Assembly (NCBI RefSeq): GCF_046844695.1
Contig: NZ_CP177354.1
Span: forward strand, 1,364,001 to 1,428,000
Length of the DNA stretch: 64,000 bases
DNA from: Pokkaliibacter plantistimulans
GTDB lineage: Bacteria > Pseudomonadota > Gammaproteobacteria > Pseudomonadales > Balneatricaceae
Direction: 5' to 3'
Position 1 is the first letter of the stretch. Every line of letters begins with the position of its first letter. Made by a program: the position numbers and the translations under genes. Shown in pieces: positions 55,345 to 63,559 of this stretch. The notes beneath the pieces were generated by a model that worked only from the letters and a program-made list of their open reading frames with translations, had not been told where the DNA came from and did not search any database.

Positions 55345-55516
55345 TGCGTATTATTGCTCCAGAGAAAATCACGCTATTATAGTGCGCAGTTTTTTACGGG
55401 GCTACCTTGAACCGGCATGCTATGTGGCGTGTCCTGAATTAGTGGTAGCAGACATGGTGCCATGTGCGTTTATTCGCCGTGGTACGTCATGCCCGCTTGA
55501 GGATGAGGAACATATT

Positions 55517-56851
55517 TTGCGTCTGACAGTTGTAGGGACAGGTTATGTGGGCCTGGTTACAGGAGCTTGCTTTGCTGAAATGGGCAACAAGGTAACCTGC
55601 GTCGATATTGATCAGGGGAAAGTTGAACGCCTGAAGCAGGGCATTATTCCGATCTATGAGCCTGGCCTTGAAGAGGTTGTGCAGCGCAATGTGCACAGTG
55701 GTTCGTTGAGTTTCACCACTTCACTGCCAGAGGCAATGGCCAATTCCAATATCTACTTTATTGCTGTGGGTACGCCGCCCGGTGAAGATGGCTCTGCGGA
55801 TCTGCAATACGTACTGGCCGTAGCCAGGGAGATTGGGCAACACTTGGACGACTATGCTGTCATTGTGGATAAGTCGACAGTGCCTGTAGGCACTGCTGAT
55901 AAGGTGCGGGCAGCTGTCCAGAGCGAGCTGGATGCGCGTGGAGTTGATATCGACTTCGATGTGGTCAGTAATCCTGAGTTTCTCAAGGAAGGGGCTGCCG
56001 TCGAGGATTTCATGCGACCAGACCGTATCGTTGTGGGGGCAGACTCCGAACCCGCGAAAAAACTGATGGCGCAACTCTATGCGTCATTTTCCCGCAACCA
56101 TGACAAGGTGTTGTTCATGGGGGTACGGGATGCCGAAATGACCAAGTACGCGGCCAATGCCATGCTGGCGACCAAAATCTCCTTTATGAATGAAGTGGCC
56201 AATCTCTGTGACCGTTTGGGCGTGGATGTCGAGAAAGTGCGGAAAGGCATCGGTTCCGACAGTCGCATTGGCTATCACTTTATCTACCCCGGCTGTGGTT
56301 ACGGTGGTTCCTGTTTCCCCAAGGACGTCAAGGCACTGGTGCACATGAGTCAGGAAGCGGGATTTGAGGCGCACCTGCTGCAGGCGGTGGAAGCGCGTAA
56401 TCAGCTGCAGAAAGACTATCTATTCAATCGCATCAGCGAGCACTTTGGCGGTCAGTCACTGGTGGGCAAAACCTTTGCCGTGTGGGGGCTGGCCTTTAAA
56501 CCCGGTACCGACGATATGCGGGAAGCACCATCGATCAAACTGATCAATGCACTGATTGATGCCGGTGCACGAGTCCGGGCACACGATCCGGTTGCTCGGG
56601 ATACTGCGCGGCGAGAGTTCCCACCAGTATGGTTTGAGGACGGGCGTTTGAGCTTTATTGACGATCAGTACGATACGCTGACACATGCAGAGGCTCTGGT
56701 GCTGGTGACCGAGTGGAAGCAATACCGCCAGCCTGAGTTCGGCGAAATTGCTGCCCGTCTCACCACACCGTTGATTTTTGATGGTCGTAATCAATATGAG
56801 CCCGCCCTGGTGCGCGAGCAGGGCATTACCTATTACGGTGTGGGTCGCTGA
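55517..56851 (+). CDS. ugd: UDP-glucose 6-dehydrogenase
   Basis: Oxidises UDP-glucose to UDP-glucuronate with two NAD+. 444 residues from the TTG at 55517, six bases after GAGGAA; the frame is open further back to 55145 but that part is the complement of the acyltransferase gene. NAD-binding fold TVVGTGYVGLVTGACFAEMGN at the N-terminus, active Cys266 in GCGYGGSCFPKDVKAL, and AFKPGTDDMREAPSIKLINAL at the junction to the C-terminal domain. Its product could feed uronic-acid residues in the LPS core, capsule, or aminoarabinose. Confidence 0.93.
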   Translation: MRLTVVGTGYVGLVTGACFAEMGNKVTCVDIDQGKVERLKQGIIPIYEPGLEEVVQRNVHSGSLSFTTSLPEAMANSNIYFIAVGTPPGEDGSADLQYVLAVAREIGQHLDDYAVIVDKSTVPVGTADKVRAAVQSELDARGVDIDFDVVSNPEFLKEGAAVEDFMRPDRIVVGADSEPAKKLMAQLYASFSRNHDKVLFMGVRDAEMTKYAANAMLATKISFMNEVANLCDRLGVDVEKVRKGIGSDSRIGYHFIYPGCGYGGSCFPKDVKALVHMSQEAGFEAHLLQAVEARNQLQKDYLFNRISEHFGGQSLVGKTFAVWGLAFKPGTDDMREAPSIKLINALIDAGARVRAHDPVARDTARREFPPVWFEDGRLSFIDDQYDTLTHAEALVLVTEWKQYRQPEFGEIAARLTTPLIFDGRNQYEPALVREQGITYYGVGR

Positions 56852-56904
56852 TCACGCCGTGCTTCAGTCGTCTATCCTCCCAAAGGGCGGATACCTTGAT
56901 GGAC

Positions 56905-56957
56905 AGCCGGGCTTGCCCGGCTTCCGCACATTGGTCGGTGTTGTCTCCGTGCGGAGA
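56905..56957. other. Two small hairpins between ugd and msbA
   Basis: AGCCGGGC-TT-GCCCGGCT (56905-56922) and TCTCCG-TG-CGGAGA (56944-56957) lie within the 168-bp gap. Neither is followed by a T tract. They may be mRNA-stabilising elements, but I cannot show a role. Confidence 0.4.
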
Positions 56958-57019
56958 AGCTCTGATCTGCGTTTCGGTCGACAAGACGACCAACGCCATC
57001 TCACACAGAAAAGGACAGT

Positions 57020-58840
57020 ATGAGTAATTCAACCAATGGAGCGACGGTAACAGCAGACTCTCCCAAGGGCTGGGTTACCTATCGCCGATTGCTGGCTTAC
57101 GTTAAGCCTTATTGGCCAGCGTTTTTGCTGAGTATGTTAGGTTTCATGGTTGTGGCTGGCTCTCAAGCTGCTTTTGCCAAATTAATGAAGCATCTGGTGG
57201 ATGAGCTAGCGTCACCGACTCCCAATGCTCACTGGCTGTTTGCCGGTACCATCATGGGTGTCTTTGTTGTACGTGGGCTGGGCAGCTTTGTTGGCAGTTA
57301 TGGTATCGCCTATGTCTCGCGCTCAGTGGTTCACAGTTTGCGCTGCGATATTTTTGACACCTTAATACGTTTACCCAGTCAGTATTTTCATGCGCATACC
57401 ACCGGTCATCTGTTGGCCAAGGTAACTTATAACGTTGATCAGGTGACAGGCGCAGCAACAGGCGCACTGAAAACGGTGGTGCGTGAAGGGTTCACTGTAA
57501 TAGGGCTCATGGGATATCTGGTGTTTCTAAACTGGCGATTGGCGCTGGTATTTTTCACGGTATCGCCACTCATAGCGTGGGGGGTGCGCACGGCATCCAA
57601 GCGTTTTCGCCGGCTTAGTCATAACATTCAAAACTCTATGGGAGATGTCACTCACACTGCCTCTGAGGCTTTGCAGGGCTATCAGGTAGTGCGCATTTTT
57701 GGTGGTATGGAGTATGAGCGTCAGCGCTTTGAAAAGGCCAGTCAACGTAACCAGCAACAAGGAATGAAGCTGGTCGCCACCGAGGCAATATCTACGCCGG
57801 TCATCCAGTTCTTTGTGGCTTTGGCTATGGCCATGCTGGTGTTCATGGCACTTAACCCAGCATGGAATAAATCCATGACATCGGGTGATTTCATATCCTT
57901 TCTTACAGCTGCAGGTTTGATTGTTCAGCCGCTACGAGCGTTAGCAGAGATAAACAACACGCTGCAAAGGGGTATCGCTGCCGCAGAAAGTATATTCAGC
58001 ACGATGGATGAACCGGTTGAGGTTGATTCCGGTACGTATCGACTAGAGCGTGTTCGTGGTGAGATCCAGATTCGCAATTTGGAGTTCCAGTACAACACGG
58101 GTGGTCAGGTACTGAAAGGAATCAGTGTTGATATCAAACCGGGCGAGACGGTGGCGCTGGTGGGGCGTTCAGGGTCAGGTAAAAGTACACTGGCCAGCCT
58201 GATTCCGCGCTTCTACGATGTGGCGCCGGGCCAGATTCTGATCGACGGTGTCGATATCAATGACTACCAGCTCGATAATCTGCGGCAGCACATTGCACTG
58301 GTGAACCAGCAAGTCGTGCTGTTTGCTGGCAGCCTGAAGGAAAACATTGCCTACGCAGGTCTGGGTGAGCGTTCTGACGAGCAAATCCAACAGGCAGCCG
58401 AAGCGGCACATGTACTGGAGTTTGCTGAGCGTATGCCGGAAGGAATGAACACCCTGATCGGTGAAAAAGGCGTGCTGTTATCCGGTGGCCAGCGCCAACG
58501 CCTGGCGATTGCCCGAGCTGTTCTTAAGGATGCGCCGATACTGATTCTCGACGAGGCCACCTCCGCACTGGATACTGAGTCTGAGCGTCATATTCAGGCT
58601 GCCATGGAAGCAGTGATGAAGGGGCGTACTACGCTGGTGATCGCCCATCGCCTGTCTACCATCGAAAAAGCCGACCGAATCCTGGTGATGGAGCAGGGGC
58701 AGATTGTCGAACAGGGTAGTCACACCGAGCTGCTGGCGCGTAACGGCGCTTATGCCAAGCTGCATCAGATGCAGTTCAATGAATCACATGAGCAGGCGGC
58801 TGATGCGTCTGCCGATGTTGTTCCCAAGGAGTTGTCATGA
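57020..58840 (+). CDS. msbA: Lipid A export ATP-binding/permease protein MsbA
   Basis: 606 residues (E. coli 582); homodimeric ABC flippase for lipid A-core across the inner membrane. Six helices in the first 330 residues, an intracellular loop with GDVTHTASEALQGYQVVRIFGG, then the ATPase: Walker A at 382-390 (GRSGSGKST), signature LLSGGQRQRLAIARA, Walker B ILILDEATSALD and H-loop VIAHRLSTIEKADRI. It is followed by hldE with a four-base overlap. The MsbA-type loop and position next to LPS genes support the name over other lipid exporters. Confidence 0.95.
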   Translation: MSNSTNGATVTADSPKGWVTYRRLLAYVKPYWPAFLLSMLGFMVVAGSQAAFAKLMKHLVDELASPTPNAHWLFAGTIMGVFVVRGLGSFVGSYGIAYVSRSVVHSLRCDIFDTLIRLPSQYFHAHTTGHLLAKVTYNVDQVTGAATGALKTVVREGFTVIGLMGYLVFLNWRLALVFFTVSPLIAWGVRTASKRFRRLSHNIQNSMGDVTHTASEALQGYQVVRIFGGMEYERQRFEKASQRNQQQGMKLVATEAISTPVIQFFVALAMAMLVFMALNPAWNKSMTSGDFISFLTAAGLIVQPLRALAEINNTLQRGIAAAESIFSTMDEPVEVDSGTYRLERVRGEIQIRNLEFQYNTGGQVLKGISVDIKPGETVALVGRSGSGKSTLASLIPRFYDVAPGQILIDGVDINDYQLDNLRQHIALVNQQVVLFAGSLKENIAYAGLGERSDEQIQQAAEAAHVLEFAERMPEGMNTLIGEKGVLLSGGQRQRLAIARAVLKDAPILILDEATSALDTESERHIQAAMEAVMKGRTTLVIAHRLSTIEKADRILVMEQGQIVEQGSHTELLARNGAYAKLHQMQFNESHEQAADASADVVPKELS

Positions 58841-60264
58841 AGTTATCACTGCCGGATTTCCTGCAGGCACGCGTGCTTGTTGTAGGTGATGTGATGCTTG
58901 ACCGTTACTGGCACGGTGGCGCTTCACGTATTTCCCCTGAAGCACCCGTACCTGTTGTGGGGGTTAAAAATCAGGAAGACCGTCCTGGTGGTGCGGCGAA
59001 CGTGGCACTGAACATTGCGGCACTGGGCGGTAAAGCAGTACTGATGGGGCTGACAGGCGGTGATGAGGCCGAGCAGGCGCTACGGGAACGGCTTCAGGCT
59101 GCCGGTGTAGACAGTCATTTTCATGCTGTAGAAGGGCATCCCACTATTACCAAGCTGCGGGTCATTGCTCACCAGCAGCAGTTGATTCGGCTGGACTTTG
59201 AGCAGCGCTTCCGTGAACAGGATTCGGCCGCTTTGCTGGAACAGGCTAAACCTGCCCTGACAGGGGCGGGCGTGCTGTTGATTTCGGACTATGACAAAGG
59301 CGCATTACAACATGTGCCCGAGTTGATTGCTGCCGCTCGGCAGCTAAGTCTGCCCATTGTTGCTGATCCTAAAGGCAAGGATTTTGCGAAGTATAGGGGG
59401 GCGACGCTGATCACTCCCAATATGAGTGAGTTTGAAGGGGTGGTAGGGACGGTGCAGACGGAGCAGGAGCTGGTCGACAAGGGACTGGCGCTGCTGGAAG
59501 AGCTGGATCTGCAGGCCCTGTTGATTACACGCAGTGAGAAAGGCATGACCCTGTTGCGTCGTGGCTGTGCTGAACTGCATTTCCCTGCTCAGGCCCGAGA
59601 AGTTTATGACGTCACCGGTGCCGGGGATACCGTCATTTCGGTACTGGCCACGGCTCTGGCGGCGGGTACTGATCTGCCACACGCGGTGGCTCTGGCCAAT
59701 ACTGCTGCGGGGATTGTCGTCGGTAAGCTGGGTACCGCTTCCGTCAGTGCTCCCGAATTGCGTCGCGCCATTCAGCGTCAGCAGGGTGGCGGTCGCGGAG
59801 TGGTAAGCGCCGAACAGTTGTTGATTGCGCTGGAGGATGCCCGGGCTCATGGTGAGAAGGTAGTTTTTACCAACGGTTGCTTCGATATTCTCCATGCTGG
59901 CCATGTGACCTATCTGGAGGATGCCCGAGCCCTGGGCGACCGACTGGTCGTGGCGATCAATGATGATGATTCGGTGCGTCGCCTGAAAGGCTCTGGTCGT
60001 CCGGTGAACAGTGTAGATCGGCGCATGGCGGTGCTTGCCGGGCTGGTGGCCGTGGACTGGGTGGTGAGTTTCAGTGAAGACACTCCCGAGGCATTGCTGG
60101 AGAAGGTGCGCCCTGAGATTCTGGTGAAGGGGGGGGATTACAGCGAAGATCAGGTTGTCGGTGGCGAGTTTGTCAAAGCCTATGGCGGCGTGGTCAAGGT
60201 GTTATCTCATGTGGAGAATTGCTCCACTACCGCCATCGTCAATAAAATCAAGCAGGATCGTTAG
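58837..60264 (+). CDS. hldE: Bifunctional heptose 7-phosphate kinase/heptose 1-phosphate adenylyltransferase
   Basis: Makes ADP-heptose, the donor for WaaC, WaaF and WaaQ. 475 residues (E. coli 477). The N-terminal ribokinase-like domain (about 1-318) has GDVMLDRYWHGGASRISPEAPVPV, LNIAALGGKAVLMG and the anion hole DVTGAGDTVISVLA. The C-terminal adenylyltransferase (about 340-475) has FTNGCFDILHAGHVTYLEDA with H353-x-G-H356 and LVKGGDYSEDQVVGGEFV and ends ENCSTTAIVNKIKQDR. ATG overlaps msbA stop. The TAG stop is part of a TTAG target-site repeat of the element that follows. Confidence 0.96.
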   Translation: MKLSLPDFLQARVLVVGDVMLDRYWHGGASRISPEAPVPVVGVKNQEDRPGGAANVALNIAALGGKAVLMGLTGGDEAEQALRERLQAAGVDSHFHAVEGHPTITKLRVIAHQQQLIRLDFEQRFREQDSAALLEQAKPALTGAGVLLISDYDKGALQHVPELIAAARQLSLPIVADPKGKDFAKYRGATLITPNMSEFEGVVGTVQTEQELVDKGLALLEELDLQALLITRSEKGMTLLRRGCAELHFPAQAREVYDVTGAGDTVISVLATALAAGTDLPHAVALANTAAGIVVGKLGTASVSAPELRRAIQRQQGGGRGVVSAEQLLIALEDARAHGEKVVFTNGCFDILHAGHVTYLEDARALGDRLVVAINDDDSVRRLKGSGRPVNSVDRRMAVLAGLVAVDWVVSFSEDTPEALLEKVRPEILVKGGDYSEDQVVGGEFVKAYGGVVKVLSHVENCSTTAIVNKIKQDR

Positions 60265-60477
60265 CAGGTCGTTGAAAATCTATCTGCGTTGCCGAATACC
60301 GCGTCAAAAACAGGCTCACAGCCGAAGGCTGAACGTGCTTTAGCACGGCCCCGAAGGGGCGAGCAGAGCGAGTCAAATGCTCATTTAGTCCACTAAACTC
60401 CGCTTTTTCGCCTGTTTCTTGTGCCCTCGGGGTATTTTCTTGTCTCGGCTGCCTCGATAACGTTTTTCAACAGCCTG
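60265..60477. mobile_element. 213-bp MITE-like non-coding element
   Basis: Ends are imperfect inverted repeats: CAGGTCGTTGAAAAT on the left and, read on the minus strand from 60477, CAGGCTGTTGAAAAA (12 of 15 match). Both ends are flanked by TTAG (60261-60264 and 60478-60481), a 4-bp target-site duplication. Inside, three hairpins stand back to back: CAGCC-GAA-GGCTG (60319-60331), CGTGCTTTAGCACG (60334-60347) and GCCCC-GAA-GGGGC (60348-60360), plus TTTAGT-CC-ACTAAA (60384-60397). It has no gene. This is the pattern of a miniature inverted-repeat transposable element; a parent transposase is not in the window. Confidence 0.7.
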
Positions 60478-60525
60478 TTAGGCCTTTGGCACCGTGGCTT
60501 TAATGATGAGCGTGAACGTACAAGT

Positions 60526-60567
60526 CTGAAACAACAACAGCGGCCTTGGCCGCTGTTGTTGTTTCAG
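60526..60567. terminator. Perfect 20-bp stem terminator between hldE and the AhpA-like gene
   Basis: CTGAAACAACAACAGCGGCC (60526-60545) is followed, after a TT loop, by its exact complement (60548-60567). It sits between convergent genes. Tails are not clean T tracts, but the stem includes GTTGTTGTTT on the plus strand side. Also functions as a bidirectional stop in principle. Confidence 0.8.
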
Positions 60568-60585
60568 GCGTTCACTCTCCTGCCA

Positions 60586-62334
60586 TCAGGCCAGGCTTTT
60601 CTGTGAGAAGTGAACGACCTGGCGTTCCAGCAGGCGCTGTGGTTTTTCCTGCAGGCGTTCAACCAGATAGCAGTCACCATTGGTCGGGCGAATGTAGCGG
60701 TCATCCAGCAGTTTGTCGCGAATGGCTCCGCAGTCATAAACCTCTCGGGATATTACCAGCTGATTGCTGTTGGTCTGGCCAATTAACTGACCTACCTGAT
60801 GACACAGCTGTGGCAGTTGACTATAGGCGCCGGTATGCAGTGCCAGCTGCAGATTGATAATGGGCTTCAGTGCCTTGATCCGGCGCTGGTTGTAGCTCTT
60901 GTACAAGCCATTGAACATCAGCGCAGCGCAGAGCGCGTTAATGCCGTGGGCGTCATCCTTCTGCGGCTGATCGAAAACGACAATGATGTGGTCATCTTCC
61001 ATCGCTTCGACCGCGCCACTGTAGAGATTGCAGGCCTGATTGATGAAGTCATGGTAGGTTGCCAGTACTTCTTCACGCTCCGGAGACGAAGCGTAACCTG
61101 CGCTCTGGCGCTGGCTCAGAAGCAACACGAACACCGTCTCATCAATCTGACTGGCCAGTGACTGGGCAATTTCCGTGGGTAAGCCGCGGTGTTCGGCCAG
61201 TGGTTCAAACGGAGGTGGTGCAGATGCTGGGGTGGCAGTGAGTGCAGATGTCACCTGAGAGGGCGTACGCGCAGCGCTTACAGCCTGGTTTAACGGCTCA
61301 AATACATCGCTCGCGCGCTGTGCTGAGGGATTCTGAGTAGTCGCCGCAGTGGCAGGAAACAGGGGTTCGGCAAACAGTGGCTCGCCAAAGCTTGCCTGCT
61401 GCAGCGGTGGCGGAGTACTGCGCACACTGGGATTGCTGGCCAGTGTCTGGGCCATGATGCTGTCAAAACTGTCTGCTGTACTGCGCTCAGAGGCGTGCTC
61501 GTTGCCTGAAGTCGCCGTCAGTGGAGCGAAGGGCGGCTCTTCAGCGGGCTCTGACGCGTCCATATCCAGGGTGAAGTCTGCCAGAGCATCACGATTGTCA
61601 TGACGGAACTCGCCGGGCTGCAGATCCAGTTCGTGCTGGGGAATATCCCGCTCTTCTTCCTGTTCACCATAGTCCGGCACTTCATTGAGGTACTCGGCAT
61701 GAAGACGGTTAAAGCTGTAATTGACATAGCCCCATTCATCCTGCCGGCGCTCATCCAGCGGATCGAACGTTTCGCGCATCTGTACTGCCAGGCACGCCTT
61801 GCGTAAGGCGCGTAACGGACTTTGCAGATTGAAGGCCAGAATGAGCATGGGGAGCAGCAGCACTGCCAGAATTAGCGCGTACTCATAACCATAGTGATTG
61901 ATCAGGTTGGTCAGGCTCAGTGGCCAGTCAGGTGCTTTCCAGCGTATGCGCAGAATACCGACTTCCTGTTGATTGACCTGAATATGCTGCGTCTGGTCGA
62001 AGCCCTGGCTGAGGCTGCCAGCACGGGCAACCAGCTCGTCTCCGCGGTAGAGCGCAGCGGCATCAACCAGCGGATGCTGCTGCATGTCACTCACCAGAAC
62101 ACTAAGGCCAATGCGGTCATCGGCAATCAGCAGAGGAACGGCGGACAGCTGCGTTTGTTGCAGCAGTACATTGCGCAGGGTCTGATTCTGTTGGTCAGCA
62201 ATGGCATCAAGTTGGCGGGATAGCAACAGAGCGGTCAGGACAAGGCCAGCCACTAACGTCAAAACCCATACCCAAACCAACTTAATATGCAAACCCAAGG
62301 GGGTACGTGACCGGGGTGGCGTTCTTTCCAGCAT
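60586..62334 (-). CDS. AhpA/YtjB-family membrane protein with C-terminal cyclase-like domain
   Basis: 582 residues from the ATG at 62334 (the frame runs to a TTG at 62367). Membrane helix at about 16-38, a periplasmic domain (about 39-145) and a second helix (about 153-170) with a HAMP-like linker are the YtjB/Smp type. A long variable linker (about 230-400) is rich in S, T, P, A and E. The last 170 residues (ETVFVLLLSQRQSAGYASSP, then EDDHIIVVFDQPQKDDAHG and INLQLALHTGAY) resemble a class III nucleotide cyclase fold, apparently without catalytic aspartates. Divergent from serB, as the family is in E. coli and P. aeruginosa. Function unknown. A TATAAT box lies at 62375-62380 on the minus strand. 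Confidence 0.78.
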   Translation of the reverse strand: MLERTPPRSRTPLGLHIKLVWVWVLTLVAGLVLTALLLSRQLDAIADQQNQTLRNVLLQQTQLSAVPLLIADDRIGLSVLVSDMQQHPLVDAAALYRGDELVARAGSLSQGFDQTQHIQVNQQEVGILRIRWKAPDWPLSLTNLINHYGYEYALILAVLLLPMLILAFNLQSPLRALRKACLAVQMRETFDPLDERRQDEWGYVNYSFNRLHAEYLNEVPDYGEQEEERDIPQHELDLQPGEFRHDNRDALADFTLDMDASEPAEEPPFAPLTATSGNEHASERSTADSFDSIMAQTLASNPSVRSTPPPLQQASFGEPLFAEPLFPATAATTQNPSAQRASDVFEPLNQAVSAARTPSQVTSALTATPASAPPPFEPLAEHRGLPTEIAQSLASQIDETVFVLLLSQRQSAGYASSPEREEVLATYHDFINQACNLYSGAVEAMEDDHIIVVFDQPQKDDAHGINALCAALMFNGLYKSYNQRRIKALKPIINLQLALHTGAYSQLPQLCHQVGQLIGQTNSNQLVISREVYDCGAIRDKLLDDRYIRPTNGDCYLVERLQEKPQRLLERQVVHFSQKSLA

Positions 62335-62518
62335 AGCGATGCGTGCCCAAGCTCCAAAATGACACAAGACGCTGATTATAGCGGGCCATCATCGGAATGC
62401 AGCTGCTTTATACAGGTTCCGCCAGGATTGTCATGAGTATGCAAGGCTACGGGCTGAGAAATGCACCCGATCGGGGTATGATGACCGCCTTTTCTATCCA
62501 ACCTGTGGCTTACATCCT

Positions 62519-63445
62519 ATGCAACCCAATCAAGCTCATTCGTCTGACAATCCTGTGCTGGCATCTGACTGCTGGATGTTGACGCTGATGGCGCCTTCTC
62601 TTGGTGCTGCGGCCATCGAAGATGCAGTCGAGCTGGCCAAGCGTTTTGGTCTGTCATTGCAAAGCAGCGTATCACCTGACAGTGAGCAGCATGCCGTGCT
62701 GTCCTTGCAGGGGCAGCTGGCTGACCGTGAGGGCTTCAAGTCCGCCTGTCTTACATTGAGTGATGCCCTGCGCGTCGACATCGTGTTGCAGGATGCCGAT
62801 ACCTTCAATGAGGAGTATGGCCTGGCGTGCTTCGACATGGATTCTACGCTGATCAAGGCGGAAGTGATTGATGAGCTAGCCAAGGAGGCGGGGATCGGTG
62901 ATCAGGTCGCCGCCATTACCGAAGAGGCCATGCAGGGCCTGATTGATTTTCGTGAGAGTTTTACCCGTCGCATGGCGTTGCTGAATGGCCTCGACGAGTC
63001 AGTGCTGGAGATCATCGCTGCCCGGTTGCAGCTGATGGATGGTGCCGAGTTGTTGTTTGCCGGCCTTCAGCAGCGAGGGATCAAGACGGCCATCCTTTCC
63101 GGTGGTTTTACCTACTTTGCCCGTATGTTACAGCGGCGCTTAGGTATTGATCATATCTGTGCCAATGAGCTGAATGTGCTGGACGGCAAGGTGACCGGCA
63201 AGGTCCTTGAGCCTATCGTGGATGCTCAGGTCAAGGCGGACACGCTGGAGCAACTGGCTGCAGAGCTGCAGTTACCTTTACGTCGGGTTATTGCGGTAGG
63301 TGATGGTGCCAATGATCTGAAAATGTTGGCCAAGGCAGGTTTGGGTGTGGCATTCCGTGCCAAGCCACTGGTCCGCAGTAGTGCAAACTATGCCGTCAGC
63401 GTTTGCGGGTTGGATGCCATTCTGCAGATGATCGGTCCGCGCTGA
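62519..63445 (+). CDS. serB: Phosphoserine phosphatase
   Basis: Last step in serine synthesis, HAD-superfamily. 308 residues (E. coli 322). The N-terminal 85 residues are an ACT-like regulatory domain. Catalytic motif DMDST with Asp106 (nucleophile) and Asp108, in LACFDMDSTLIKAEVIDELA; motif II in TAILSGGFTYFA; motif III/IV in VIAVGDGANDLKMLAKAGLGVAFRAKP. It begins 184 bases from the divergent AhpA-like gene and ends before a bidirectional terminator. Confidence 0.97.
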   Translation: MQPNQAHSSDNPVLASDCWMLTLMAPSLGAAAIEDAVELAKRFGLSLQSSVSPDSEQHAVLSLQGQLADREGFKSACLTLSDALRVDIVLQDADTFNEEYGLACFDMDSTLIKAEVIDELAKEAGIGDQVAAITEEAMQGLIDFRESFTRRMALLNGLDESVLEIIAARLQLMDGAELLFAGLQQRGIKTAILSGGFTYFARMLQRRLGIDHICANELNVLDGKVTGKVLEPIVDAQVKADTLEQLAAELQLPLRRVIAVGDGANDLKMLAKAGLGVAFRAKPLVRSSANYAVSVCGLDAILQMIGPR

Positions 63446-63509
63446 GTAAGGTCGCTGAAGCGACCGACAAGGTGTTGCAGTTGCTGTTTCAGAGCGTCTG
63501 TAGAACAAG

Positions 63510-63538
63510 AAAAGGGCATGCCACAGGTATGCCCTTTT
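63510..63538. terminator. Bidirectional terminator between serB and the FimX-like gene
   Basis: AAAAGGGCAT and ATGCCCTTTT form a 10-bp stem around GCCACAGGT, so each strand ends the hairpin with TTTT; the genes are convergent. Confidence 0.88.
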
Positions 63539-63559
63539 GCTTTCGGTGCTGACTGCCAG

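Noticed and set aside
55145..55516. Upstream extension of the ugd frame
   Set aside because: This stretch is mostly the complement of the acyltransferase gene, and the NAD-binding fold begins right at the TTG at 55517.
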